A stretch of DNA of 64,000 nt from Sphaerospermopsis sp. SIO1G1 (GCA_010672785.1 JAAHFX010000002.1:530667-594666); one strand, 5' to 3'. Counted from the first letter of the stretch, positions 35,857 to 47,337 are shown. A program made the numbers and translations. Notes: generated from the sequence alone by a model not told the origin.

Positions 35857-36624
35857 ATGTTTCTACGTAAAAATCTTTTGTGTTTACCCAGTCTTGCAAC
35901 ATTAACAGTTTTGGGTGGTGGCCTATCTGCAATTGCGGAAACAAACCAACCAGAAACTACAGTGATGGCTGAAAACCAAGAACAAATGGAATTCACCACA
36001 ACTTCTGTGGAAGCAGTGGAGCAGTTTCCTGATATCTCTACAGGAGAAACTGCACGTAATATCGTACCTGTTCCAGGAACAGTTTTCACTTCTTCAGCGA
36101 TGTTGACTTCTGCAAATCCAAATCAAATCAATGAGTCAGCATCTACTCAGACATTACCAGAAAATCAAATAGCTCAAGGAAATATCAATATCGGTAGAGC
36201 TACCCGTGGTGGTAGTAGCTATGTTGGTATTGCAGGTAACATAGGGTTAAGTGGTGGAGATTCCGCTTTAGGTGATGGTAACTTCGCTGTTATCAGTAAA
36301 ATTGGGTTTACTCGTACTTTATCAGCGAGACCATCCGTTATTTTAGGTGATGACACCACAATTTTAGTTCCCCTCACCTATGATTTCACCTTTCAACCTT
36401 TAGGAGATCCATTTACTGAACCTTTACCTATTGCTCCTTTTGTGGGTATTGGTGCTGCTATTAAAACAGGTGATGATTCCCAAACTGCGGTGATGGTAAC
36501 AGGTGGTGTTGATGTACCTTTGAATAATAGATTTACTGCAACTGCTACTGTGAATGCAGGATTTTTTGATCAAACTGATATTGGTTTGTTGTTTGGTGTA
36601 GGTTACAATTTCAGCGGGTTCTAG
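35857..36624 (+). CDS. Secreted beta-rich protein, probably outer membrane
   Basis: This 255-residue protein is counted from ATG at 35857; GTG at 35842 is an alternative that overlaps the AGGAG site. A signal peptide (LPSLATLTVLGGGLSAIAE) ends near residue 28. Residues 30-105 are a polar, T/E/N-rich linker. From GNINIGRATRGGSSYVGIAG on, short alternating strands with turns continue to the C-terminal GVGYNFSGF, which ends in phenylalanine as outer-membrane barrels do. The pattern suggests a small eight-stranded barrel. I recognise no named family. A strong terminator follows. Confidence 0.7.
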   Translation: MFLRKNLLCLPSLATLTVLGGGLSAIAETNQPETTVMAENQEQMEFTTTSVEAVEQFPDISTGETARNIVPVPGTVFTSSAMLTSANPNQINESASTQTLPENQIAQGNINIGRATRGGSSYVGIAGNIGLSGGDSALGDGNFAVISKIGFTRTLSARPSVILGDDTTILVPLTYDFTFQPLGDPFTEPLPIAPFVGIGAAIKTGDDSQTAVMVTGGVDVPLNNRFTATATVNAGFFDQTDIGLLFGVGYNFSGF

Positions 36625-36655
36625 AAAGTTTATTTAACGAATTTTTTAAATTTAG

Positions 36656-36695
36656 GAGTTATGAGTTATTTTATTAATTCATGACTCTTTTTTTT
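36656..36695 (+). terminator. Intrinsic terminator
   Basis: GAGTTATGA at 36656-36664 pairs with TCATGACTC at 36679-36687 (one G-U pair), followed by eight T residues. It ends the transcript of the beta-rich protein gene. Confidence 0.75.
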
Positions 36696-36788
36696 GTTTA
36701 TGTATAAATTTTAAAATTCTGGCTTTTCGGTTTGGTTTAAAGCTATTTTTGGAGTTATACTTTGTGTCAAGATTCCCATTTGATAATT

Positions 36789-36850
36789 AACCACAGAGGC
36801 ACAGAGAACACAGAGAAATGAGGATTTGAGAGGTATTTTGCGGAAGTCAT
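36789..36850. repeat. Family B fragment (copy B10, type 2)
   Basis: CCACAGAGGCACAGAGAACACAG followed by GAGGTATTTTGCGGAAGTCAT: the right two thirds of a type 2 family B element, without the left end. Confidence 0.6.
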
Positions 36851-36867
36851 AATTATTTAATAGACAT

Positions 36868-36966
36868 CTGGTGAAAAAGAATGTAGAGACGTTGTATACA
36901 ACGTCTCTACTGTTCCCTCTTCCCTAGTCTACACAGATAGATAACTTTTTGCTGCCACCCCTAATT
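36868..36966. repeat. Family C right end (copy C7) with a perfect 28-bp palindrome
   Basis: GTAGAGACGTTGTA at 36883-36896 is followed at once by its exact reverse complement (36897-36910). The text continues through a TTCCCTCTTCCC stretch to ACTTTTTGCTGCCACCCCTAATTA, whose last bases form part of the dnaB stop codon. Confidence 0.75.
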
Positions 36967-39763
36967 AGTAATTATTTGGTTTAGCAAGGTTTTTAAATCT
37001 GGTGAATTGTGGTTCAAATAATAATTTGACAGTTCCTGTTGGCCCATTACGATGTTTCGCTATAATGACTTCTGCTATTCCTCGATCTGGTGTGTCTGGT
37101 GAGTAGTATTCATCACGGTAAAGCATGATTACTAAATCTGCATCCTGTTCAATGGAATTGTGAACAATAATATTATTAGCAATAAAATTATGTAAATTAG
37201 GAACTGTGAGATCAAATACTTCTTCTTCTCTATCTGGTGTAATTGCCACAATTTTATCCCAGAATACATTGTCGGGGATGGTTTTTTGAGCGGTGATAGG
37301 TAGATTTTTTGCTAAACAAATATGTTGCTGAGAACTTAATTGATCTAGTCTTTTCCAACCATGAGTTGTGAGAAATTTGTGGTTAGCGGTTGCCTTAATT
37401 TTTTTTCCTAGTTGAGTTTTTAAAATAAATACGGGTTTTTTACCTGTAGTAAAAGCATGGCTGACAATTGCTTTTTCTAGCTTCATTGTGTTTTCATTTA
37501 ATGCCCAAATTGAAAAGCCAGATTTACCTACTAATTCTTTAATTGGTACTTGTAATTCTTGATCTGCCAAAGTTATTAAACTATCACCTGTTAAACAACC
37601 AGATTCTCTTAAATCTGATAACATTGGACGTTTATTAGTTCTTGCTTCTACACCCCGACTTAACTGAGATAGGGCAATTACTGGTACTGATAATTCCCTG
37701 GCTAAACCTTTTAAAGAGCGAGTAATTCTTGAGAGTTCTTGAACGCGATTATCACCTGCTCCTTCCATTAATTGCAAGTAATCTAGAACTATTAATCCTA
37801 ATTCTGTATTTTGTTCTGCTTGTAGTTTGCGGGCTTGACTCCGCATTTGTGTAACTGTAATGTTGGGAGTGTCATCAATAAAAATTGGCATTTCTGATAA
37901 CATTCCAATGGCACGACTTAATGGTTCCCATTGGGTTTGACTAATACGTCCACTGCGTAAATAACCACTTTCAATTTGAGCTTCACTGGCTAATAGTCTT
38001 TGTACTAGCTGTTCTTTAGACATTTCTAAGCTGAACATGGCTACTGGTAGTTTATAACCTGCGGCGATGTTGTGAGCGAGGTTCAAACAAAAGGCAGTAT
38101 TATGTACACAAATATCATTAGCAACAAAATTATGTGTCTCTGGGATAGTTAAGTCATAGACTTGTTTATTACCTACTGGATCAATAGCGATTATTTCATC
38201 CCAGCAGATATCACTGCTAGCTAATTGATGTTGTTTGTTAGATATTGCTGTGGTTATTTTTGATAATGCTTCTTCTTGGCTAAATATACCAATTTCTGCA
38301 ATGAAAGTCTTGATAGATAAAACATCTGTAATATCTAATTGCCAAGCTAGTCTCCGAGTTTTTGTATCTTCAACATAACCTTGTTTTAAGGTAGAAATTA
38401 CACCAAATCTAAGTAATAAATGTTGAATCTGCTGGGCAAGTTTTTTGCTAACTGTTGCATAACCTAACTGTGATTTTTCACTACTAATTAATGTTGCCCA
38501 ACCATTGGTAGCAAAGAGCCGATTTATAAATAAAGATAATTGTGATCGCTCTAATTTAAAAATAATGGATGGTATGGTTTTACCATGAGCATCTTTACCC
38601 CATAACCCTAATTCTTCTAACCAATTTGTGAGTGAATTTTTATTGACTGTTAAATCGCCAAATTCCGCCACAGCTTCAGAAAAATCAGCTTGTAATAGTG
38701 AGTTACTGTGAGTAAATCTGGGGGTGCTGTTGATTAAATTTCCATCACCAATTAAATAAGATAACAGCTTAACTTCACATTCACGGATGGTTTCTTGACC
38801 AAATATATCTATTTTTCGGGGAACTGCAACTTTATCACCAATTTTGATATGTTCTAACTTTTGCCAACCATTAATAGTTAAATATGGGTGAGTAATAGTG
38901 GTTGCAATGGAGCGCCCTAAGCGAGTTGTTACTCTGAAAACAGGTTTAATTCCGTCGTTGACAAATGCAGTTGGTTGGGTAAAGCTAAATTTCCAATTGC
39001 TGTTTAAAGTTAATAAAGTTCCTTGACGTTGATTGTATATTTCTTCAATGGTGGCAATTCGCCCATCGGCTAAGATAATTTCTGAATCGTAACTTAAACA
39101 TTTTCCCATTGATGGCCGACCAGCGATAATCACTAAATCAGAACGCTGGAAACCACTAGTCATGGCATCTAAATCATAAAATCCACAGGGAATACCAGGT
39201 AAAGCGACACCTTGATTACGAGTTTCAATTTCTTGGAAGGCATTAATTAACGTATCAGCAATATGAATTAACCCAGATTGGGGTTTTTCCTGGGTAACTC
39301 CAAATACTTTTTGTTCTGCTTCATCTAAGACTATTGGTAATTCAGTTTGTGTTTGATAACCAAGCTGAACAATTTCATTTCCGGCTTTGATTAATTGCCG
39401 TCGCAGGTATTTTTCCATAACTAACCCTGCTAAGGCATCTATGTTAACAGCAGAAACTGTACGATCAATTAATGTCGCTAATTTATTTTTGCCACCAATG
39501 CGGTTAAGTTTGTCATTGTCTGTTAACCAGTTGGTAATTGTCAGTAAGTCTGTGGGTTTACTTTGAGCTTGGAGAGTTAAGGCCGCTTGATAGATATCTT
39601 TATGAGCTTGAATATAAAATGCTTCAGGAGCGAGGCGATCGCGTATTCTGCCTATGGCTTCTGGATCTAAAAGTATACCCCCCAAAATAGCTTCTTCTGC
39701 TTCAATATTTTGGGGTGGTAAATGATCAATTCCATCACCTTGAAAACTCAGTTCTTCAGCCAT
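36965..39763 (-). CDS. dnaB: Replicative DNA helicase DnaB containing two inteins
   Basis: This 932-residue precursor would splice to a 451-residue hexameric helicase that unwinds DNA at the fork. The N-terminal domain starts LPPQNIEAEEAILGGILLD. Intein 1 (residues 222-555) interrupts the Walker A motif directly after GRPSMGK; intein 2 (723-869) follows DLRESG. After excision the Walker A becomes GRPSMGKTAF and the second joint RESGSIEQDADLVIMLYRDEYY, both canonical. Helicase motifs ALSQLSRGVEAR and GLIVLDYLQLM are intact. rplI lies upstream on the same strand, a common cyanobacterial pairing. The stop codon TAA overlaps a family C element end. Confidence 0.96.
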   Translation of the reverse strand: MAEELSFQGDGIDHLPPQNIEAEEAILGGILLDPEAIGRIRDRLAPEAFYIQAHKDIYQAALTLQAQSKPTDLLTITNWLTDNDKLNRIGGKNKLATLIDRTVSAVNIDALAGLVMEKYLRRQLIKAGNEIVQLGYQTQTELPIVLDEAEQKVFGVTQEKPQSGLIHIADTLINAFQEIETRNQGVALPGIPCGFYDLDAMTSGFQRSDLVIIAGRPSMGKCLSYDSEIILADGRIATIEEIYNQRQGTLLTLNSNWKFSFTQPTAFVNDGIKPVFRVTTRLGRSIATTITHPYLTINGWQKLEHIKIGDKVAVPRKIDIFGQETIRECEVKLLSYLIGDGNLINSTPRFTHSNSLLQADFSEAVAEFGDLTVNKNSLTNWLEELGLWGKDAHGKTIPSIIFKLERSQLSLFINRLFATNGWATLISSEKSQLGYATVSKKLAQQIQHLLLRFGVISTLKQGYVEDTKTRRLAWQLDITDVLSIKTFIAEIGIFSQEEALSKITTAISNKQHQLASSDICWDEIIAIDPVGNKQVYDLTIPETHNFVANDICVHNTAFCLNLAHNIAAGYKLPVAMFSLEMSKEQLVQRLLASEAQIESGYLRSGRISQTQWEPLSRAIGMLSEMPIFIDDTPNITVTQMRSQARKLQAEQNTELGLIVLDYLQLMEGAGDNRVQELSRITRSLKGLARELSVPVIALSQLSRGVEARTNKRPMLSDLRESGCLTGDSLITLADQELQVPIKELVGKSGFSIWALNENTMKLEKAIVSHAFTTGKKPVFILKTQLGKKIKATANHKFLTTHGWKRLDQLSSQQHICLAKNLPITAQKTIPDNVFWDKIVAITPDREEEVFDLTVPNLHNFIANNIIVHNSIEQDADLVIMLYRDEYYSPDTPDRGIAEVIIAKHRNGPTGTVKLLFEPQFTRFKNLAKPNNY
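37157..37597 (-). other. DnaB intein 2: mini-intein without endonuclease
   Basis: 147 residues (723-869 of the precursor), from C723 in CLTGDSLITL to the terminal HN, with +1 serine S870. Block B is IKATANHKFLTTHGW, block F VFDLTVPNLHNFIANN. No LAGLIDADG region is present. Its insertion site, after RESG and before SIEQ, is the one used by the well-known Synechocystis DnaB intein. Confidence 0.93.
38099..39100 (-). other. DnaB intein 1: large intein with LAGLIDADG endonuclease domain
   Basis: 334 residues (222-555), from C222 in CLSYDSEIIL to the terminal HN, with +1 threonine T556. Block B is TTITHPYLTINGW, block F VYDLTIPETHNFVAND. The centre carries a LAGLIDADG-type pair: LLSYLIGDGNL with D340, and FINRLFATNGWA, where the expected aspartate is N420. 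The insertion splits the P-loop of the helicase, so splicing is needed for activity. Confidence 0.92.
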
Positions 39764-39921
39764 AAGCCATTTTGATTAGCTATTTGAAATTTGTGAGTAG
39801 GTTCTCAATCTTAAATTTATTTTGACAGTTGTGAGGCAAAAGGCAGAAGGTAAAAGGTAATCATTTTATTCTGGATCACCCTATCATCCTCTTACCTGTC
39901 ACCTGTCACCTATCACCTACA

Positions 39922-40380
39922 TTAACTGGCAACCACTTCAATTTCGATTTCGGCCGATATTTCAGAATGCAGCTTAATTTCAGCTTGGTATGTACCCAAG
40001 TGGTTAATATCGGGAATGGTGATACCACGTTTATCAATCTCTTGACTGGTAGCTGCTTGAATTGCATCTACTACATCTTGAGTGGTGACTGTACCAAAGA
40101 TAGCTTCGTTTTCACCGACTTGTTTAGCAATGGTGAGTTTAGCAACTTTTTCCAAGGCTGCTTTTTGTTCTTCTGCTTGTTGTCTGAGTTCTAATTGGCG
40201 TTGACGCTCTAATTCACGACGGCGTTCTACTTGTCTCAAAATACCGGGGGTAACGTGAGTTGCTAAACTTTGGGGGATGAGATAATTACGAGCATAACCA
40301 GGAGCTACATCCACTAAGTCGCCGGATTTTCCAAGCTTGCTCACATCTTTTGTTAAAACTAACTGCACTCTTTTGGCCAT
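39922..40380 (-). CDS. rplI: 50S ribosomal protein L9
   Basis: This 152-residue protein is counted from ATG at 40380 ([17 protein letters not shown]); the frame stays open further upstream, but those residues are not part of L9. The N-terminal domain contains [20 protein letters not shown], the L9 signature, followed by the long connecting helix ([19 protein letters not shown]) and the C-terminal domain. It binds 23S rRNA at the base of the L1 stalk. dnaB follows after 158 bases on the same strand. Identification is certain. Confidence 0.97.
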   Translation of the reverse strand: MAKRVQLVLTKDVSKLGKSGDLVDVAPGYARNYLIPQSLATHVTPGILRQVERRRELERQRQLELRQQAEEQKAALEKVAKLTIAKQVGENEAIFGTVTTQDVVDAIQAATSQEIDKRGITIPDINHLGTYQAEIKLHSEISAEIEIEVVAS

Positions 40381-40551
40381 TGTTTTTCTTGTTTTCCTGT
40401 AAAATTTTGGTCGAATTATTTGGGTGTCAGCAGGATAGCTTACAAAGGTGTAGCTTGACCTTGAGTGACTTCTTGATGATCCCAAAGACTACATATATTA
40501 GCTAATTTTAGGCGGCGATCGCAACACTGATGGACTAAAAACTCACATTCT

Positions 40552-41937
40552 TTAACTATAAATGCAGTAACGATCTCGCCCTTGTTGTTTTGCTTGATAT
40601 AGGGCTTGATCAGCATTCCCTATGAGTTTATCTGGTGTGAGTGCCAGTGTGGGGATGACAGAAGCAATTCCTAGGCTGATGGTGACAATACCTTGAATTT
40701 GAGACTGTATGTGAGGAATTTTTAATTTCCTGATTGCTGTTTGTATCCTGGCAGCAACTATCACAGTTTCAGATAAATCTGTATTTGTGAGTAAAATGAC
40801 AAATTCTTCTCCACCGTAACGTGCTACTAAGTCAGTAGGACGGTTAATGTCTTGATGACGAATCAATGTAGAAACTAATTGAGCAATTTTAAATAAGCAC
40901 TCATCACCTGCTAAATGACCGTAGTAGTCGTTATATAATTTAAAATAATCTATATCAAATAAAATTAGAGATAATGGTTGTTGTTTTTCTGTTAACTCTT
41001 GCCATTCTCTGGCTATTCGTTCGTTAAAACAACGCCGATTACCAACTTTAGTCAATCCATCTAAATTTGCAATTAATCCTAATTGTTGATTAGCCTCTTG
41101 GAGGGCAAGTTCAATTTTTTTACGGGATGTAATATCACGGATAGAAATAGAAAAACCATCGCCCAGTTTTACTGCTACGAAATGATACCAATAACCATTA
41201 TTTGATGGATAATGAAAATCCCGTTCTAGTGCTTCACCTGTTTCGACAACATTAACAAACTGATCAAATAATTCAGGATCAATATGACTCAAGAATTTCT
41301 TCATAACTAATTTGCCAATCATGTCTTCTCTATTCCGTTGAAACACTCTAGCAATGACAGGATTAACTACTAAGCAACGAAAATCCTCAATATCCCCTGT
41401 TTCTGGATTACGAACGGCTTGCATTGCCGCAACACCATCTAGCGAACTATTTAAAATACTTGCTAATAAAGCTCTAGATTGATATAGTACTTCTTCTGTT
41501 TGTCTTCTCTGACTAACTTCTGCTTCTAAGAGTCTTTTTTGGCGTTGAATGGTTAACTGATTTTCTAAACGTGCTACTACTTCTTCAACTTGAAAAGGCT
41601 TAGTGACATAATCTACTCCTCCAGAATTAAAAGCTTTGACTTTATCAAAAACATCATCTAAAGCACTAATAAAAATTACTGGAATATCTCTTAAATTATC
41701 GTCATTCTTCAGCACTTCGCATACTTGATAACCATCCATTTCTGGCATTTTAATATCTAAAAGTATAACATCGGGATGCTTTACTTTTACTGTTTTTAAT
41801 GCCATTTTACCACTGGTAACACTACGAACAGTGTAACCTCTCTTGGTGAGCAAATCACTTAGTAAGTGTAGATTTTCAGGGATATCATCTACTAGAAGAA
41901 TATTCCCTTTATCTTCTGGTTTTAAATCAATGTTCAT
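40552..41937 (-). CDS. Response regulator with PAS and GGDEF domains
   Basis: This protein of about 461 residues opens with a receiver domain (about 10-130: [10 protein letters not shown], phospho-acceptor D in [15 protein letters not shown], lysine in DYVTKPF). A coiled linker leads to a PAS-like domain (about 150-275) and then a GGDEF domain (about 290-460) with [24 protein letters not shown] and active-site GGEEF. The inhibitory RxxD site (RPTD) is present. It should synthesise cyclic-di-GMP when phosphorylated. It overlaps the end of the upstream hybrid kinase gene by 11 bases from ATG at 41937, so the two are translationally coupled and probably cognate partners. Confidence 0.92.
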   Translation of the reverse strand: MNIDLKPEDKGNILLVDDIPENLHLLSDLLTKRGYTVRSVTSGKMALKTVKVKHPDVILLDIKMPEMDGYQVCEVLKNDDNLRDIPVIFISALDDVFDKVKAFNSGGVDYVTKPFQVEEVVARLENQLTIQRQKRLLEAEVSQRRQTEEVLYQSRALLASILNSSLDGVAAMQAVRNPETGDIEDFRCLVVNPVIARVFQRNREDMIGKLVMKKFLSHIDPELFDQFVNVVETGEALERDFHYPSNNGYWYHFVAVKLGDGFSISIRDITSRKKIELALQEANQQLGLIANLDGLTKVGNRRCFNERIAREWQELTEKQQPLSLILFDIDYFKLYNDYYGHLAGDECLFKIAQLVSTLIRHQDINRPTDLVARYGGEEFVILLTNTDLSETVIVAARIQTAIRKLKIPHIQSQIQGIVTISLGIASVIPTLALTPDKLIGNADQALYQAKQQGRDRYCIYS

Positions 41938-44698
41938 CACTTATAAGAGGTTCACATAGATCAACAAGTTGTTCAAATTGAAATTGACGTGCAATTTTTG
42001 TAAGTGATTGGATTAAATAAACTTCTGTTGCTGGAATTTCTCCAATCAGTTCCATCACTAAATTTGTATTCGCTTCTAAAGCCGCTAAGTATAACTTATT
42101 GATCCATTCATTGTTCATACAATTCAGTTGTTCAGATGTCAAGATAATTGCTGTTACTTCATCCGGTATAGATGACTGTATTTCCGCAAAAACATATTCT
42201 ACACCCAAATGTTTAGCTAAGACATCAAAGATTGTATGTTCAGAAAAAGGTTTACGTAAAAAATCATCACAACCGGCAGAAAGAACAATAGCTTTTTCTT
42301 CTTCTAAAACACTTGCAGTTAAAGCAATCACTGCTGTTGCATTACCTTTAGTTGTAGATTTAATATGTTTTGTAGCATCATAACCATCCATGACTGGCAT
42401 TCGCATATCCATAAAAATTAAATGGGGTTCCCATTCATTCCAAATATGAATAGCTTCCTGTCCATTACTAGCTTCTTTAATGTCAAAACCCAATGGTTGT
42501 AAGAGTTTAAGTAGTAATTTACGATTGATAGATTTATCATCTACTGTTAATATTTTATATTGAGGTTGTCCTGGGACAATACCTAGTATTTTTGGACTTT
42601 TTTCTAGTGAAGTTATTGACACATTTTGGCCTAATTTGGCTTGAATATAAAATCTAAATGTAGTACCTTGCCCCAATTCACTTTTAACGGAAATATCACC
42701 ATCCATCAATTGGATAAATTTGCGACTGATAACTAAACCTAAACCCGTTCCTTCTTGAGCATCTTTACCTGATTGTGTTTGTGAGAAAGCATTAAATAGT
42801 TTTGGTAGTTCTGTTTCTGCAATACCTATTCCTGTATCACTAACTTGAAAATCCAAAGTAACAATGTCTGCGTCTTCTTGACTAGTATTTTTTACTGTTA
42901 AACTAATTCCTCCTACCTGGGTAAATTTCAGGGCATTATTAATCAAATTAATTAAAATTTGTCGTAGCTTTACTTCATCAGTGTAAATATAACGTGGCAC
43001 ATTTTCACTTCTGTTAAAGATCAATTCTAATCCTTGATTAGTTGCTTTCAGATCAAACATATCTTCCAAATCATCCAGCAAGCGGTGTAAATCAAAACCT
43101 TTAGGATTTAGTGTGGTTTTACCAGCTTCAATTTTTGATAAATCCAAAATATTATTAATCAATGTCAGTAAATATTCTCCACTGCGATAAATAATGCCAG
43201 CATTTTCATATTGTTCTTTAGATAAATTTTCATCTCTAATCATTAATTGTGAAAAACCAATGACTGCATTTAGAGGTGAGCGCAATTCATGGCTCATATT
43301 AGCAATAAAGGTACTTTTAGCTTGGTTAGCTACTTCAGCTTTTTCTTTGGCAATTACTAATTCTGCTGTACGCTCTTCTACTTTTTTTTCTAACGTTTCA
43401 AAAGATATTTGTAAATCTCTAGCCATGCGATTAAAAGACTGAGCTAATTCCCCTACCTCATCACTGCGATCATTCTCCAGAGTTGTCTTGTGATTCCATT
43501 CTCCTTGACTCATACTTTTTGCTGCTTGGTTTAATTTTAAAATCGGCTCCGTAATCCAACGAGTAGTAAAAATACCCAAGATTGTTGCCATCGCCAAAGT
43601 CAAAATACAAAAAATAATCGTAGTTCTTATATTGGTATTAATTTGTGCCATAAATTCTGATTGGGGAACAATTATGGCAATTTTCCACTGAGGATGGGGT
43701 ATTTCTACATCTAAAGGAGCTAGTTGTAACCAATATTGCTCTTGATCAAGCTGAAACTCAGATTGCACTGGGGAATTTTTTGTCGGGGCTAATTTTTGCC
43801 AGTGGGTAGCAGCTGCTACAATTACAGCATCCTGACTCCGTGTTGGTTCTAAGCGATCTAAATTTCCATCATAGTTTCCGTTGCTCTCGATCTTTTCGGG
43901 TTCGAGTATAAGAAATGGCTTTTCTTTCACCGAACTTGCAACCATCCAGTTATCCTGATCCACAATCACAATCCGACAACCATCACAAATATCCAGTGAT
44001 TCCAAAAAATCTTGTATTCTTTTCAAACCCACATTAACTGCAAAAATCCCCTGTAACTGATCTTCAGAATCAAAAAATGGTGCATAAGTATTAACTGCTA
44101 GAACTGGAAGTTTCCCCACTTGAAAAGATTTTGTCCAACCAGGAGCGCGATCGCGTTTTGCACCTTCATACCAAGGAGTTTTTTGGATAAAAAATGGATC
44201 AAGAGAGAAAAGTTCTTGGGTACGATTACCCTGTTTATCTAAAAGATACATTGTTAAACGTTCTGGACGTTTAGGATCGGAAATCATCCCCTCAATTCTT
44301 TCTTGATTTCTACGATGAGTGACTCGAAAAGTACCATCAGGAAAACCTAAAAAAATGCCCGTCACGCTATCAAATTGTTTGATACGAACCCATAGTAATT
44401 TCTCTATTTGGTATAAATTGTTTAAATCTACCTGATTACTTTTGATAGCCTCTATATTCATTCTATTAATTTGCATTGCTGTTTGCAGATACTGTTGAAT
44501 ATACAAATTCACTTCATCTTCTAGTTTATTCATCAACTGTTCTGAGAGATTTTCCACTGCTTCGTGTCCACTACGATAGGATAAATAACCTACCAGTCCA
44601 ACACTTGCTAACAGTTGCAATACAAAAGGGATAATTAATATTAATCTCAGGGGAATTTGTCTGTATTTTCTAAATTTGCTCATATTCTGACTCATCAT
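41927..44698 (-). CDS. Hybrid sensor histidine kinase with extracellular Cache-like domain
   Basis: This 923-residue membrane protein has helix 1 (about 15-38, [21 protein letters not shown]), a large extracytoplasmic region (about 40-355) with the dCACHE-like motif [26 protein letters not shown], and helix 2 (about 357-380). A HAMP domain ([20 protein letters not shown]) and coiled coil follow, then the kinase core with phospho-acceptor histidine in [14 protein letters not shown] box [10 protein letters not shown] and G2 [10 protein letters not shown] receiver domain ([24 protein letters not shown]) and a short helical tail end the protein. Phosphorelay to the coupled GGDEF regulator downstream is likely. 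The ligand is unknown, though small metabolites are typical for Cache domains. Confidence 0.92.
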   Translation of the reverse strand: MMSQNMSKFRKYRQIPLRLILIIPFVLQLLASVGLVGYLSYRSGHEAVENLSEQLMNKLEDEVNLYIQQYLQTAMQINRMNIEAIKSNQVDLNNLYQIEKLLWVRIKQFDSVTGIFLGFPDGTFRVTHRRNQERIEGMISDPKRPERLTMYLLDKQGNRTQELFSLDPFFIQKTPWYEGAKRDRAPGWTKSFQVGKLPVLAVNTYAPFFDSEDQLQGIFAVNVGLKRIQDFLESLDICDGCRIVIVDQDNWMVASSVKEKPFLILEPEKIESNGNYDGNLDRLEPTRSQDAVIVAAATHWQKLAPTKNSPVQSEFQLDQEQYWLQLAPLDVEIPHPQWKIAIIVPQSEFMAQINTNIRTTIIFCILTLAMATILGIFTTRWITEPILKLNQAAKSMSQGEWNHKTTLENDRSDEVGELAQSFNRMARDLQISFETLEKKVEERTAELVIAKEKAEVANQAKSTFIANMSHELRSPLNAVIGFSQLMIRDENLSKEQYENAGIIYRSGEYLLTLINNILDLSKIEAGKTTLNPKGFDLHRLLDDLEDMFDLKATNQGLELIFNRSENVPRYIYTDEVKLRQILINLINNALKFTQVGGISLTVKNTSQEDADIVTLDFQVSDTGIGIAETELPKLFNAFSQTQSGKDAQEGTGLGLVISRKFIQLMDGDISVKSELGQGTTFRFYIQAKLGQNVSITSLEKSPKILGIVPGQPQYKILTVDDKSINRKLLLKLLQPLGFDIKEASNGQEAIHIWNEWEPHLIFMDMRMPVMDGYDATKHIKSTTKGNATAVIALTASVLEEEKAIVLSAGCDDFLRKPFSEHTIFDVLAKHLGVEYVFAEIQSSIPDEVTAIILTSEQLNCMNNEWINKLYLAALEANTNLVMELIGEIPATEVYLIQSLTKIARQFQFEQLVDLCEPLISDEH

Positions 44699-44726
44699 CT
44701 ATAAAAAGTTTTAATTACCCAAGTTG

Positions 44727-44860
44727 CTATTAAGTAGTCCTGCGAAATAAATTTCATATTTAGGAAAGGTAGGGAACAGGGAAAAGTTTCAAGAATTGAG
44801 TGTGAATTATGTTTCCTTTAAGTAGGAATTAAATGCAAGGTTTTTGAGTTCCCAAGTTAT
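44727..44860. repeat. Family G/C composite fragment
   Basis: It begins TAAGTAGTCCTGCGAAATAAATTT (family G end), then GGGAACAGGGAAAAG, then family C-like text ending TTTTGAGTTCCCAAG, similar to C2. Confidence 0.6.
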
Positions 44861-44954
44861 CAGAACTTACGCAAAATATCTCTCAAAACATCTTACCTTA
44901 GTTTCCTTCGCGTCCTTCGTGGTTAATTCTTCCGTAACTTCTGCGTAAGTCCTG
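44861..44954. repeat. Family B element (copy B6, type 2, reverse)
   Basis: CAGAACTTACGCAAAATATCTC at the left and CTTCTGCGTAAGTCCTG at the right, with the interior GTCCTTCGTGGTTAATTCTTCC. Confidence 0.75.
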
Positions 44955-45059
44955 ATACAATAATCGCCCCACAACAAAAGCACTCACATTAACACCAAAA
45001 GATACTTCCATAGAAGTAACAAAAGTAGGAACAAAAATTTTTATCAATGTAAATCAAGA

Positions 45060-45167
45060 TACAGCAGATTTCATTCATAAGAGGTAAAAACCATAATAAT
45101 CAAAATCTTGTGAGGTAGGCATCTTGCCTGCCAATAGGTGTACCTCACAAAATCGAAAAGTGCTGTA
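45060..45167. repeat. Family A element (copy A8)
   Basis: TACAGCAGATTTCA to ATCGAAAAGTGCTGTA, 108 bp, with the 'GGGCATCTTGCC'-type core (AGGCATCTTGCCTGCC) kept self-complementary by compensating changes. Confidence 0.8.
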
Positions 45168-45436
45168 TATAGCAGTCCTAATTGCTTAAATGATACGTGA
45201 GAGTTAAATAAGCGTCATATGCTTGTAAGACAAGGATTTTCATCTACATATTTTCTCACGAGAGGCGTATAATTGCTATAAAAATGTAAATTATAGTAAT
45301 AATTATCACATTAGTCTAGCAATGATAATTTTTTATGATCAATCGCAAAAACCTGGGAAATATCCGTAAACTACAAGTATCATAAATAACTAATACAATA
45401 ATCCTACCAATATTCCACGGCTAATAAACCGTAAAA

Positions 45437-45465
45437 TTGACAAACTCTAAAAAATCTGTTAATAA
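45437..45465 (+). promoter_or_regulatory. Possible sigma-70-type promoter of purA
   Basis: TTGACA at 45437-45442 and TAATAA at 45460-45465 are 17 bases apart, about 40 bases before the purA start codon. The 270 bases before this, back to copy A8, contain no gene. Confidence 0.45.
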
Positions 45466-45494
45466 TGGATATTTGTGGAAACTTTACCCTTTAA

Positions 45495-46838
<1,344 letters not shown>

Positions 46839-46948
46839 TCATTAGTTATTAGTAATTAGCAGCTGATAACTAATCACTGTAGAGGTCTAGCAGTGCTAAA
46901 CCCCCACTGACAACTGAAAACACTAACAACTTAAAAAATAATAGTAGT

Positions 46949-47245
46949 ATGGCGATCGCAGTTGAATCTCAAAAACGTCCAGAAGGTAGTAAACCTAAAG
47001 CTCTACGCCGTTCTGGTTTAATTCCCGCTAATTTATATGGTCATAACGGTAGCGAGTCTATTTCCTTAGTAGTTGATGCTAAAAGTGTTGAGCGCTTACT
47101 CAAACAAGTTGCTCCTAACAAAACAGTAGTTACACTGAACATTCCTGAAATTGAGTGGAGTGGTTCAACTGTAATTAGAGAAGTGCAAGTACACCCAGCC
47201 AAAGGTATACCTTATCATCTTAGCTTTTTTGCCACCAAGGCATAG
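46949..47245 (+). CDS. rplY: 50S ribosomal protein L25
   Basis: This 98-residue protein of the L25/TL5/Ctc family binds 5S r[29 protein letters not shown] is the RNA-binding signature, and [13 protein letters not shown] and [19 protein letters not shown] close the beta barrel. It is the short form without the C-terminal CTC domain. The start ATG is part of ATGGCGATCGC, so a HIP1 octamer overlaps codons 2-4. It lies downstream of purA and is followed by a good terminator. Confidence 0.93.
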   Translation: MAIAVESQKRPEGSKPKALRRSGLIPANLYGHNGSESISLVVDAKSVERLLKQVAPNKTVVTLNIPEIEWSGSTVIREVQVHPAKGIPYHLSFFATKA

Positions 47246-47313
47246 CAGTCTGTTGTCATCAGCAGATAATTTCCTTTCCACATACCGAAATTTTTTGATA
47301 ATTACTGAATTTA

Positions 47314-47337
47314 CCAGGGTTTTACCCTGGTTTTTTT
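47314..47337 (+). terminator. Intrinsic terminator after rplY
   Basis: CCAGGGT at 47314-47320 pairs with ACCCTGG at 47324-47330 across a three-base loop, followed by seven T residues. It is a strong terminator for the purA-rplY transcript. Confidence 0.85.
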
